Positions 37,018-48,994 of a stretch of DNA of 64,000 nt are shown here, one piece after another. The stretch covers positions 124,001 through 188,000 of the forward strand of contig NZ_CADDTS010000022.1 of the NCBI RefSeq assembly GCF_902753875.1, written 5' to 3'. This DNA is from Acinetobacter bouvetii. Its GTDB lineage: Bacteria; Pseudomonadota; Gammaproteobacteria; Pseudomonadales; Moraxellaceae. The translations under genes were made by a program, and so were the position numbers. Under the pieces are notes generated by a model that did not search any database, was not told the DNA's origin, and saw only the letters and a program-made list of their open reading frames with translations. The number at the start of each line of letters is the position of its first letter. The stretch's first letter is position 1.

Positions 37018-37668
37018 CTAGCGCGGTTGATGGCCTTCCAGAAAGCGATCTACACAATAACTGATGTATTTGATGCTTTCTTGATCAGATTCCTCTGTGG
37101 GCACTCCCATTAAAATTTTCCATTCTATATTGCGCAGTATGCCAAAATAAAACTGTGCAGAAAACATGGGATTATCGCAAACCAGCAAACCTTTTTGATG
37201 ACCTTTTTCAAGCGCGGAAGCAATCGCGAGCTGTATGTGCTTGGGACCTTGTTCATGAATGTGGAGAGCCAATTCTGGGTTGCGCTGGCTTTGCTCCAGC
37301 ACTAAACGCATAAAAGCTGCTTTATCCGGTTGCTTTAAATGTGTTTGGAAATTAATCAGAGTCTGGATCAGATAATTTCTAAAATCTGAAAGCTCTGGAT
37401 TAAAAGGCATGCAGATATCTTTAAAAAATTGATCGCGACGATAATCACAAATAGCTTTAAACAGGCCTTCTTTACTACCAAAATATTTATAAATGGAAGC
37501 TTTTGAACCGCCAGCATGATTCACAATATCATCGAGCGAGACTGCGTCATAACCACGTTCAAGAAATAGCTCATTGGCACTGAGTAAAAGTGCCAGACAT
37601 CGTTCATGACCACGTTTGGTTTGCGGGGTATCACGAGCTAATGGTTCTAATGAAGCATGTTCTTGCAT
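37018..37668 (-). CDS. TetR-family transcriptional regulator
   Basis: A 216-residue regulator. The DNA-binding helix-turn-helix is near residues 30-65 (VSLDDIVNHAGGSKASIYKY, then FGSKEGLF). The rest is an all-helical ligand domain. Start is uncertain: ATG at 37668 or TTG eight codons earlier. It is divergent from prpB with about 245 bases between, so it may control prpBC, although propionate genes in relatives are more often under GntR- or Fis-type regulators. Ligand unknown. Confidence 0.85.
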   Translation of the reverse strand: MQEHASLEPLARDTPQTKRGHERCLALLLSANELFLERGYDAVSLDDIVNHAGGSKASIYKYFGSKEGLFKAICDYRRDQFFKDICMPFNPELSDFRNYLIQTLINFQTHLKQPDKAAFMRLVLEQSQRNPELALHIHEQGPKHIQLAIASALEKGHQKGLLVCDNPMFSAQFYFGILRNIEWKILMGVPTEESDQESIKYISYCVDRFLEGHQPR

Positions 37669-37913
37669 AGGATCTATAACATCAATAATCAAAGAAATGA
37701 AATCATTTGCAATGATAGCAAAAATATGTACACATTTCTTGAAATAAAGGCATTGTCTTATTTAGAAACAATTATGCAGAATCGAAATATTACTATAGGT
37801 TTGGTGAATATTTGACTAAAGTTATAGAGTAAAGATTCTAAATAGTCATAGCCATGCAGATGTTTATAGCTATACTCGAACTTCGATAAGTAAAGTGAAC
37901 TGTGGAAAGGAAG

Positions 37914-38789
37914 ATGACAGAACAAATGTCTGCAGGCTTAAGATTTAGACAAGCACTGGAAGTGGAAAAGCCATTACAAATTATCGGCACAGTGAATGCC
38001 TATGCAGCCATGATGGCGAAAGAAGTCGGTTATAAAGCTATTTATGTATCAGGCGCAGGAGTTGCCAATTATTCTTATGGCTTACCTGACTTGGGTATGA
38101 CCAGTTTAGATAACGTTCTTGAAGATGTCCGTCGTATTACCGAACGTGTTGATACTCCTTTATTGGTCGATATCGATACCGGCTGGGGTGGTGCATTTAA
38201 CATTGCCCGTACAGTGAAACAAATGATTGCAGCTGGTGCAGCAGCAGTACATATTGAAGATCAGGTCGCACAAAAGCGTTGTGGTCACCGTCCAAATAAA
38301 GAAATCGTGACTCAGCAGGAAATGGTAGACCGGATTAAAGCAGCGGTAGATGCCAAAACAGATTCAAACTTTGTGGTGATGGCACGTACTGATGCCTTGC
38401 AAAAAGAAGGTTTGCAAGCGGTGATTGATCGTGCATGTGCCTGCGTGGAAGCGGGTGCGGATGCCATCTTTGCTGAAGCAATGACCGACATCACCATGTA
38501 TAAAACTGTATGTGATGCAGTTGGTGTGCCGGTTTTAGCCAACATTACCGAATTTGGTGATACCCCTTATTACACGGTCGATGAATTGGGGGAACAGGGT
38601 ATCCGTATGGTGCTGTATCCACTCTCTGCAACCCGCGCCATGCAAAAAGCAGCTTTGGAAGTGATGCGCTCAATTCGTGAAAATGGTACGCAAGTCAACG
38701 TTCTCGAGAAAATGCAGCAGCGTAAAGAGCTTTACCAATTCCTTGATTATCATACCTTTGAAAACACCCTGGATAAATTATTTAAATAA
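37914..38789 (+). CDS. prpB: 2-methylisocitrate lyase
   Basis: A 291-residue enzyme that splits 2-methylisocitrate into pyruvate and succinate at the end of the methylcitrate cycle. The active-site loop is [11 protein letters not shown] with the catalytic cysteine; DIDTGWGG carries the metal-binding Asp. The ATG at 37914 follows GGAAAGGAAG; an upstream GTG and an ATG four codons downstream are alternatives. prpC follows after about 24 bases. Confidence 0.95.
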   Translation: MTEQMSAGLRFRQALEVEKPLQIIGTVNAYAAMMAKEVGYKAIYVSGAGVANYSYGLPDLGMTSLDNVLEDVRRITERVDTPLLVDIDTGWGGAFNIARTVKQMIAAGAAAVHIEDQVAQKRCGHRPNKEIVTQQEMVDRIKAAVDAKTDSNFVVMARTDALQKEGLQAVIDRACACVEAGADAIFAEAMTDITMYKTVCDAVGVPVLANITEFGDTPYYTVDELGEQGIRMVLYPLSATRAMQKAALEVMRSIRENGTQVNVLEKMQQRKELYQFLDYHTFENTLDKLFK

Positions 38790-38813
38790 AACTTTCAAAA
38801 TGGAGTATTGAAA

Positions 38814-39950
38814 ATGGCTGAAGGAAAAGTACTGACAGGCGCAGGTTTGCGCGGACAAGTGGCCGGTAAAACAGCACTATCAACCGTAGGTAAGAGTGGT
38901 GCAGGCTTAACTTATCGTGGCTATGATGTGCAAGATTTGGCGGAAAACTGCCAATTTGAAGAAGTGGCTTATCTGATTTTCTTTGGTGAATTGCCGACAT
39001 CTGAACAGCTTGCAGCGTATAAAGCCAAATTGAAATCACTTCGCCATTTGCCGCAGGCATTGAAAGAAGTGCTGGAACGTATTCCTGCTGATTCACACCC
39101 AATGGATGTGATGCGTACAGGTGTTTCCATGTTGGGTAATCTGGAAACAGAACAATCTTTCGATATACAGCAAGATGTTGCTGATCGTATTTTGGCGACT
39201 TTGCCTGCAATCATTTGCTACTGGTATCGTTATAGCCACGATGGCGTTCGTATTGAAGAAAATACCGATGATGATTCAATCGGTGCGCAATTCCTGCATT
39301 TACTTCGTGGTGAAAAACCGAATGAATTGCATGAGCAAGTGATGAACGTATCACTGATTCTTTATGCAGAGCATGAATTTAACGCGTCTACGTTTACTGC
39401 GCGTGTATGTGCATCAACCTTGTCGGATATGCATTCATGTATTACTGGTGCGATTGGTTCACTACGTGGCCCATTGCATGGCGGTGCCAATGAAGCGGCC
39501 ATGGAAATGATTGAAAACTGGACCTCTCCAGAAGAAGCTGAGCGTGAAATGCTAGGCAAATTGGAGCGTAAAGAAAAAATCATGGGCTTTGGTCATGCGA
39601 TTTATAAAGACAATGACCCACGTAATGGCATCATCAAAATCTGGTCTGAGCGTTTGGCTAAAGATGTCGGTGACACCGTACTTTATCCAGTGTCGGTACG
39701 CTGTGAAGAAGTGATGTGGCGTGAGAAGAAATTGTTCTGTAATGCAGACTTCTTCCATGCATCTGCTTACCATTTTATGGGCATTGCAACCAAACTGTTT
39801 ACACCAATCTTTGTGATGTCACGTGTGACAGGTTGGGCGGCGCATGTGATGGAACAACGTGCAGATAACCGTATTATTCGTCCAAGTGCGGATTATACTG
39901 GTCCTGAACTGCGTAAAGTTGTCCCAATTGCAGAGCGTACAGCTGCTTAA
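38814..39950 (+). CDS. prpC: 2-methylcitrate synthase
   Basis: A 378-residue citrate synthase-family enzyme that condenses propionyl-CoA with oxaloacetate. Active-site histidines are in GPLHGGANEAAMEM and GFGHAIYKDNDPR, and the Asp/Arg region is RVTGWAAHVMEQ. The short length and start fit PrpC rather than the longer hexameric GltA. TGGAG precedes the ATG. A terminator follows directly, so the operon ends here. Confidence 0.95.
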   Translation: MAEGKVLTGAGLRGQVAGKTALSTVGKSGAGLTYRGYDVQDLAENCQFEEVAYLIFFGELPTSEQLAAYKAKLKSLRHLPQALKEVLERIPADSHPMDVMRTGVSMLGNLETEQSFDIQQDVADRILATLPAIICYWYRYSHDGVRIEENTDDDSIGAQFLHLLRGEKPNELHEQVMNVSLILYAEHEFNASTFTARVCASTLSDMHSCITGAIGSLRGPLHGGANEAAMEMIENWTSPEEAEREMLGKLERKEKIMGFGHAIYKDNDPRNGIIKIWSERLAKDVGDTVLYPVSVRCEEVMWREKKLFCNADFFHASAYHFMGIATKLFTPIFVMSRVTGWAAHVMEQRADNRIIRPSADYTGPELRKVVPIAERTAA

Positions 39951-39962
39951 ATAAACATTACA

Positions 39963-39992
39963 AATAAAGCCTCATATGAGGCTTTATTTTTT
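39963..39992. terminator. Bidirectional terminator after prpC
   Basis: AATAAAGCCTCA and TGAGGCTTTATT form a perfect 12-bp stem with a TA centre, followed by TTTTTT. It also overlaps the end of the convergent gene. Confidence 0.92.
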
Positions 39993-40607
39993 TGCAGTCA
40001 GTAAAACCGGATCTTCAATGCTATAACCGGTTTCAAAAGGAATTCCCAGATATTTAACCATGGCGAGGATTTTTTGCTGATTCGGGACTCTATATGCCTG
40101 AGAAATACTTAAGCCTTGACGGTAATCGACAGCTTGTTGGACTGAACTTTTCAGGCTTTTAGCTGTAAGTTGGTATGTGTAAGTATATTTAGGAATATAG
40201 ACTTTAGGGTCATACCAGGACTTTTCTTTAGCGGTGGTTTTCTTTAACACCTGAATTTTAATTGATTGCTTTGGTATTGCCACTAATGGTATCAGTCGTT
40301 TTTTAATTTTTGCCACTTCTTTGTCAAACTGGCGATTGTCTTGATCATAATCAATTGTTTTGGTTTTAGGGTTAATATACAGCGAATTAACCTGAATCAG
40401 TTTTTCAGGCTGTTTATTATTCTTGAACTGATAATAGTAAAGTTGCGGCAGGCGACCACGTCCATCCTGATAGTGTTTTAACACATAGACTTTTTGGTCT
40501 TTGCTTTCATATCCCAGTACTTCTATATTTTGAGGTCCACCTACGGTTGCAAAACTTGTGCAGGGCAGCAGGATTAATCCGAATGTGAACGTCTTGAGTT
40601 TAAGCAT
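39984..40607 (-). CDS. Secreted hypothetical protein
   Basis: A 207-residue protein with a signal peptide (KLKTFTFGLILLPCTSFA, cleavage near SFAT). The mature part is basic and rich in Lys, Tyr and Gln. I do not recognise it. Its ATG overlaps the stop of the CinA-C gene as TAATG, so the pair is translationally coupled and presumably functionally linked, though one product is exported and the other cytoplasmic. Confidence 0.7.
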   Translation of the reverse strand: MLKLKTFTFGLILLPCTSFATVGGPQNIEVLGYESKDQKVYVLKHYQDGRGRLPQLYYYQFKNNKQPEKLIQVNSLYINPKTKTIDYDQDNRQFDKEVAKIKKRLIPLVAIPKQSIKIQVLKKTTAKEKSWYDPKVYIPKYTYTYQLTAKSLKSSVQQAVDYRQGLSISQAYRVPNQQKILAMVKYLGIPFETGYSIEDPVLLTAKK

Positions 40608-41086
40608 TAGTCAACTCCTTGTATAAGCCTGATCATTTCTTCTGCAATGTGTTGGGTTAATTGGTTGAGTTTTTCTAAAGGGCTGCCTTCAATGAAATAA
40701 TGAAAGTTGTGAGTTGTATTTAAAAATAAAATTGAGATGAAAAATGTGCCTTCGGGTTTAATTTCTGTTGCGCTACCGCCAGGTTTAAGTAAGCCGGTGC
40801 AGGCCACAACCAGATTGGCTTCTCTAAACAGGGTTTTGCCATGAATTGCCATGGCCTCGGTCACTTCTGCAGATTCGGCAGTATATTTTTCTATAAGCTC
40901 AGCATCAATATTCAAGATATCGACTTTGATTGATGGATCATAACTGACCAGTCCTCCCAGCAAAATTTCGGCTCCACTGTTCTTGCAAATAGAAAATTGA
41001 CTGGAAAGATAGCCTGAACTGGCACTTTCAATAAAGGCAATCTTTAAATGATTGCTTTCGAGCAAATCACAGCATTTTTTTATCAT
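40607..41086 (-). CDS. Divergent CinA C-terminal domain protein
   Basis: A 159-residue protein with the CinA-C/PncC fold, whose best-known activity is NMN deamidation in pyridine nucleotide recycling. Recognisable blocks are AFIESASSGYLSSQF, GGLVSYDPSIKVDIL and VVACTGLLKPGGSA. The canonical first motif is AESCTGG; here Ala-Ser-Ser replaces Cys-Thr-Gly in that loop, and the ending is less conserved, so activity is uncertain. Stand-alone short form, as in E. coli PncC. Confidence 0.78.
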   Translation of the reverse strand: MIKKCCDLLESNHLKIAFIESASSGYLSSQFSICKNSGAEILLGGLVSYDPSIKVDILNIDAELIEKYTAESAEVTEAMAIHGKTLFREANLVVACTGLLKPGGSATEIKPEGTFFISILFLNTTHNFHYFIEGSPLEKLNQLTQHIAEEMIRLIQGVD

Positions 41087-41375
41087 TGTTGAAATAATTT
41101 AAACTGAAATTGCACTACATTGTAATGAAAAAATAAACAGAGCATCTGAATTTTAACTTTGATAATTCACTCGATTTTGTCAGTGTCATTACAGAATGTT
41201 GAGTTAATTGATATTGTTTTTTGTGATTATTATTGTTATGGATTCTGTGTGAATGGCGTTTAATGTTTTATAGTTGTTGTTAACATGTTGTTTAAATGTA
41301 TTTTGTTGTTGTGTTTTTTAACAGGTGTTAAAATAATATAGATCAGTGTAAGTTGTATTTTTTAGGTTGGATGAA
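41087..41375. other. AT-rich intergenic region
   Basis: AT-rich sequence between the CinA-C gene (leftward) and a possible small gene (rightward). It has T-rich and TTGTTG-rich stretches and a promoter-like element near its right end. No other open frame with a start signal is evident. Confidence 0.5.
41306..41334 (+). promoter_or_regulatory. Promoter-like sequence for the candidate small gene
   Basis: TTGTTG (41306-41311) and TAAAAT (41329-41334) are 17 bases apart. The -10 differs from TATAAT at one position and the -35 matches TTGACA at three of six. In sequence this AT-rich such matches can occur by chance; the useful point is its position about 42 bases before the GTG of the 37-codon frame. 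Confidence 0.4.
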
Positions 41376-41489
41376 GTGGAAATTGTAAAATTCGTTAAAA
41401 GTTTTAATACAGTGAATACTTATTTAATTATTTCTCTGTTACTTTTGGCTTTTATTGTTGTTTATTTCTATGTCATTAATCCTGTTTAA
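41376..41489 (+). CDS. Candidate 37-residue single-helix membrane peptide
   Basis: A GTG-started frame of 37 codons ending in TAA. The peptide starts with a short amphipathic part (MEIVKFVKSFNTVNTY), followed by a clean hydrophobic helix (LIISLLLLAFIVVYFYVI) and ends NPV. AGG lies 9 bases upstream of the GTG; a TTG three codons earlier is an alternative start. The frame has a promoter-like sequence upstream and a terminator about 105 bases downstream. Conservation is unknown. If real it would be a small inner-membrane regulator or subunit. Confidence 0.42.
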   Translation: MEIVKFVKSFNTVNTYLIISLLLLAFIVVYFYVINPV

Positions 41490-41593
41490 GAATTTGAAAG
41501 TAAGTGTCTGATTGGTAGTGTGAAATATATAAAATTAGCATCTCTCAATTTGGTTAGTTAAATATTTAAAAGCATAGATTTCAAGCAAATAAA

Positions 41594-41619
41594 AACCCAG
41601 TGACTGCACTGGGTTTTTT
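41594..41619. terminator. Bidirectional terminator
   Basis: AACCCAGTG (41594-41602) pairs with CACTGGGTT (41607-41615) around ACTG, flanked by A and T runs. On the minus strand it ends the lipoprotein gene; on the plus strand it could end a transcript through the 37-codon frame. Confidence 0.92.
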
Positions 41620-41636
41620 GCATCAGAAAATTAAGA

Positions 41637-42077
41637 TTAATTATCAAGTGCAGGGGTCGCAGCAGCAATTGCTGCAGCAACGGCATCATCTTCAGACTGT
41701 GCTGCAGAATTTGATTTGTTTACTGATGCTTGAGTTGGCTTATCTTCTGCCTTTGGCGCTTCTGCTTTAGGCGCTGCTGGCTTTTCTGTTTCAGATTTTG
41801 GTGTTTCAGTCGTTGCCTGTTGAGGCGCTTCACGTACTTCACGACGAATCTCTGTTGTCGTGTTCGCTGTTTCTTGACGTTCAATTTCTACTTGAGCAGG
41901 GGATTCAGTCTGGCTGCTATTAGCAGTTTCAACTGGTTCTACTTGTACAGGAGCATTTGATTGTTCAGTTTTTTCAATCTGTTCCTGCTCGTCTTCTTTC
42001 GGTGTTTCTTTTTTTACACACGCTGTTAAGAATAAACCTGTTGCAATAGCGCCACAAAGTAAAAGTTTTTTATTCAT
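41637..42077 (-). CDS. Low-complexity lipoprotein
   Basis: A 146-residue predicted lipoprotein. The signal peptide ends in the lipobox LTAC with Cys20 as the lipidated residue. The mature part is almost entirely Glu, Thr, Ala, Pro, Gln and Lys (PKAEAPKAEDKP and similar), so it is likely disordered and extended in the periplasm or at the surface. A short Ala-rich end (AAAIAAATPALDN) closes it. I do not recognise a family. Monocistronic. Confidence 0.8.
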   Translation of the reverse strand: MNKKLLLCGAIATGLFLTACVKKETPKEDEQEQIEKTEQSNAPVQVEPVETANSSQTESPAQVEIERQETANTTTEIRREVREAPQQATTETPKSETEKPAAPKAEAPKAEDKPTQASVNKSNSAAQSEDDAVAAAIAAATPALDN

Positions 42078-42159
42078 AATTACACAAAATAAAGCTTTAA
42101 TTGGATGTCGCCATTATAACAGCAAATACGAATATAAAAATCCTCTCAAGTTGCTCTAA

Positions 42160-43944
<1,785 letters not shown>

Positions 43945-43975
43945 TGATGGTCTAGGAATAAACTAGGAAGTTTAA

Positions 43976-44833
<858 letters not shown>

Positions 44834-44875
44834 ATTATAGATACATTGATGCCCTCTAAAGCATCTCGTTATTAA

Positions 44876-46183
<1,308 letters not shown>

Positions 46184-46189
46184 GCGCAC

Positions 46190-46594
46190 ATGCTATCTAT
46201 GTTAAATGTATTTGACTCCAAAGCGAGTAAAGCATTATTGGGCCTTGCGATCTTTTTGATCGCAGGGTTTCAGTACTTATTCTGGTTTGGTGAAGGTGGT
46301 TATCATGATCACCAAAAACTGGCCCAGAAAATTCAGCAGCAAACAGAAATTAATACCGATTTAAAAGAACGTAATCGTGTGCTTGCTGCCGAAGTCTATG
46401 ATCTGAAAAATGGTATTGAAGCCATTGAAGAGCATGCTCGTTTAGATTTGGGACTCATCAAACCGCATGAAACGTTTGTTCAAATGAGTACCATCGGGAC
46501 TCACTATAAACCCATCTATATTGATCCAAATTCTAAAGTTGATTTAAGAACAAATGAAGACGACACGGGAGCTTCATCAGTCAATGAGCCATAA
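46190..46594 (+). CDS. ftsB: Cell division protein FtsB
   Basis: A 134-residue division protein of the FtsQLB complex. A short cytoplasmic tail is followed by one helix (ALLGLAIFLIAGFQYLFWF), a periplasmic coiled coil (LAQKIQQQTEINTDLKERNR) and the conserved EEHARLDLGLIKPHE. The C-terminal 30 residues beyond this are longer than in E. coli FtsB. It begins 6 bases after eno and its end overlaps ispD by 11 bases. Confidence 0.92.
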   Translation: MLSMLNVFDSKASKALLGLAIFLIAGFQYLFWFGEGGYHDHQKLAQKIQQQTEINTDLKERNRVLAAEVYDLKNGIEAIEEHARLDLGLIKPHETFVQMSTIGTHYKPIYIDPNSKVDLRTNEDDTGASSVNEP

Positions 46595-47276
46595 AATCTG
46601 GGCTGTTATTCCTGCTGCGGGTTCTGGAAGTCGTTTTTCGAAAACTGAACTAAAACAATATCAAGTCATTCAGGGAAAAACTGTATTAGAACATACAGTC
46701 GCCCGTGTAAATGATCTACCACTATCAGGTTATGTGCTTGCTATCAGTGCTGATGATAGCGTTGCTAAAACTTTGAATTTTACCCAATCAGATAAAGCCC
46801 ATTTTTGCGAAGGTGGTGCCGAACGGGTGCATTCTGTCTTGAATGCCCTGACATATTTAAGCCAAATTGCAGCACCTGAAGATCTGGTTTTTGTACATGA
46901 TGCTGCGCGTCCTTGTGTAACCCTAGAATGTCTGAAGCATTTGGTTGATACAGCTGTTCATGAAAATTGCAGTGCAATTTTAGCCATTCCTGTGCGTGAT
47001 ACACTCAAGTTTGTGGAGCGTGCTCATCGGATTGATAAGACGGTTAGTCGAGATCATTTATGGCAAGCACAAACACCACAAATTTCTAGATTGGCAGTGT
47101 TAAAGCAGGCGATAGAGAATGCTTTGCAAGATGGCATCACCATTACTGATGAAGCGAGTGCTTTAGAATATATGGGTGAACCAGTGAAAGTGGTTCAGGG
47201 CAGATCAGATAATATCAAAATTACTTATGCCGATGATCTGGAACTGGCCAAATTAATTTTAATGTCGCAAAAATAA
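46584..47276 (+). CDS. ispD: 2-C-methyl-D-erythritol 4-phosphate cytidylyltransferase
   Basis: A 230-residue enzyme of the MEP isoprenoid pathway that couples CTP to MEP. The CTP-binding loop is IPAAGSGSRF, and VFVHDAARPCV and TDEASALEYMG are the other active-site blocks. The start at 46584 lies inside the end of ftsB, a standard ftsB-ispD overlap. CTP for the reaction is made by pyrG at the head of the same run. Confidence 0.96.
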   Translation: MSHKIWAVIPAAGSGSRFSKTELKQYQVIQGKTVLEHTVARVNDLPLSGYVLAISADDSVAKTLNFTQSDKAHFCEGGAERVHSVLNALTYLSQIAAPEDLVFVHDAARPCVTLECLKHLVDTAVHENCSAILAIPVRDTLKFVERAHRIDKTVSRDHLWQAQTPQISRLAVLKQAIENALQDGITITDEASALEYMGEPVKVVQGRSDNIKITYADDLELAKLILMSQK

Positions 47277-47291
47277 AATAAAAGTTGCTGT

Positions 47292-47320
47292 AGCTATGTT
47301 ATCTGCATAGCTTTAATTTT
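47292..47320 (+). terminator. Probable terminator after ispD
   Basis: AGCTATG pairs with CATAGCT around 7 bases, followed by TTAATTTT. Moderately stable. Confidence 0.6.
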
Positions 47321-47358
47321 ATAATTTCCCACCTCATCGACACCTTTAATTATTTCAA

Positions 47359-48495
47359 ATGATACCTTCATCCCAGTATCGTTTTTTACGTCACTCATTA
47401 CGTGATGGTAGAAGCATTAAGCACGACTCATCCAGATGGGCCAAATTACATTTGGATCCATGGCTACTGGCTTTTCTGGTATTGAATTCAATACTGGGTT
47501 TAATGGTGGTATATAGTGCGACCATGCAAGATAGCACTATGGTGATTCGTCAGGCGACCAGTTTTGGCGTGGGTTTTATTTTATTGTTTTTGTGCGCTCA
47601 AGTTCCACCAAAAGTTTATCAGGCTGCAAGTCCATATTTTTATATCTTCGGTGTGGTGCTTTTGATGCTAGTCTTGGTGATTGGTGATACGCGTCTGGGA
47701 GCTAAGCGTTGGCTGACCATTCCGGGTATCGGCAGTATGCAACCCAGTGAAATCATGAAATTTGCCATGCCATTGATGATGGCCTGGTTTTTTTCACGTC
47801 GTGCATTTCCACCGACCTTTGTTCAGATTGTATTGGGCCTGATGTTAATGATGGTGCCTTTTGTTTTGGTGGCGTTACAGCCGGACTTGAACATCGGTCT
47901 GATTATTCCAGGTGTTTTTGTGCTGTTCCTGTGTGGTATGTCATGGCGTTTAATTTTGGGCGCACTGACGGCTTTAGCGGTGGCTGCACCACTGCTATGG
48001 ATGTTTGTACTGCAAACCTATCAAAAAAAGCGGATTTTGACTTTATTTGATCCCGAATCTGATGCTTTGGGGGCCGGCTGGAATATTATTCAGTCCAAAA
48101 TTGCGATTGGTTCAGGCGGTTTGACCGGTAAGGGGTATTTAACTGGAACTCAGTCACATCTGGGCTATTTGCCGGAACATCATACAGACTTTATTATGTC
48201 GGCTTATGCTGAAGAATATGGCTTTATTGGAGTATTTTTAATCTTCAGTCTGTTTGCGGCAATTATTATTCGTTGTTTAATGATTGGCTTGAATAGCTTT
48301 CATAATTTTGGACGTTTATTTGCCGGTGCTATTGGACTAACTTTCTTTTTCTTTGTGTTTTTAAACTCGGGGATGGCAAGTGGCATATTACCTGTGACCG
48401 GTGATCCATTACCGCTGATGAGTTATGGTGGCTCAGCGGTGATTTCTCTACTGGCCAGTATGGGGATTGTGATGTCGATTCATACCCATCGTTAA
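47359..48495 (+). CDS. rodA: Rod-shape SEDS glycosyltransferase RodA (MrdB)
   Basis: A 378-residue polytopic membrane protein that polymerises peptidoglycan during elongation with PBP2. About ten helices are visible. Family blocks are MVVYSATMQD, GDTRLGAKRWLTIPG, MKFAMPLMMAWFF, and GYLPEHHTDFIMSAYAEEYG. The pattern fits RodA better than FtsW, which is normally inside the dcw cluster. A terminator follows 30 bases later. Confidence 0.94.
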   Translation: MIPSSQYRFLRHSLRDGRSIKHDSSRWAKLHLDPWLLAFLVLNSILGLMVVYSATMQDSTMVIRQATSFGVGFILLFLCAQVPPKVYQAASPYFYIFGVVLLMLVLVIGDTRLGAKRWLTIPGIGSMQPSEIMKFAMPLMMAWFFSRRAFPPTFVQIVLGLMLMMVPFVLVALQPDLNIGLIIPGVFVLFLCGMSWRLILGALTALAVAAPLLWMFVLQTYQKKRILTLFDPESDALGAGWNIIQSKIAIGSGGLTGKGYLTGTQSHLGYLPEHHTDFIMSAYAEEYGFIGVFLIFSLFAAIIIRCLMIGLNSFHNFGRLFAGAIGLTFFFFVFLNSGMASGILPVTGDPLPLMSYGGSAVISLLASMGIVMSIHTHR

Positions 48496-48521
48496 GTAAA
48501 AAATACAAAAAAGCAGACAAA

Positions 48522-48548
48522 AAAAAGCCCTCGATTGAGGGCTTTTTT
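48522..48548. terminator. Bidirectional terminator between rodA and the cyd operon
   Basis: AAAAAGCCCTC pairs with GAGGGCTTTTT around GATT. Strong in both directions. Confidence 0.95.
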
Positions 48549-48560
48549 ACATGATTCTGA

Positions 48561-48857
48561 TCAAGCGAGGAACCAGGTATAGTAACCCCAGAGCATTAAA
48601 GGCCATGCGACAAATGGGCTAAACAGCCATTTCCAAAGCCAAAACTTAGGCAGAAATCCTACTCCGTAAATAAATCCACCTGAAATGCCAATCATGATCA
48701 TCATCAATGCGCTATGGTTATAGTGACCATTGGCATCTAGCATGAGGCTAGGGTGAATGAGTAACACCGTAGCAAGTGGCAATGCCATCAAAAATGAAAT
48801 GGCCATTACAAATTTATTTGGCTTGCTTCCTTCTGTTGTCATTGCGATTTCTGTCAT
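48561..48857 (-). CDS. ybgE: Cyd operon protein YbgE-like
   Basis: A 98-residue membrane protein with three hydrophobic helices, last gene of the cytochrome bd operon. The position after cydX, the size and the ending GYYTWFLA fit YbgE, whose role is unclear. Its ATG is 3 bases after the cydX stop, and the GAGGAA ribosome site lies inside the cydX end. Confidence 0.78.
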   Translation of the reverse strand: MTEIAMTTEGSKPNKFVMAISFLMALPLATVLLIHPSLMLDANGHYNHSALMMIMIGISGGFIYGVGFLPKFWLWKWLFSPFVAWPLMLWGYYTWFLA

Positions 48858-48860
48858 TGT

Positions 48861-48962
48861 TTATTCCTCATCTAAATCTTGATGATGTTCGATATAAAGG
48901 GCACTTAATACGCCTGCAAAGCACGCCATTAAAATACCGAGAATCCAAGCAAAATACCACAT
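48861..48962 (-). CDS. cydX: Cytochrome bd small subunit CydX
   Basis: A 33-residue subunit needed for stable, active cytochrome bd oxidase. The peptide starts MWYFAWILGILMACFAG, the CydX signature, continues SALYIEHH and ends in acidic residues (QDLDEE). One membrane helix. It sits between cydB and ybgE, 32 bases after cydB, with AGGAG upstream of its ATG. Confidence 0.95.
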   Translation of the reverse strand: MWYFAWILGILMACFAGVLSALYIEHHQDLDEE

Positions 48963-48994
48963 ATTGAATAACTCCTAGTTTTTTCAACACAGCC

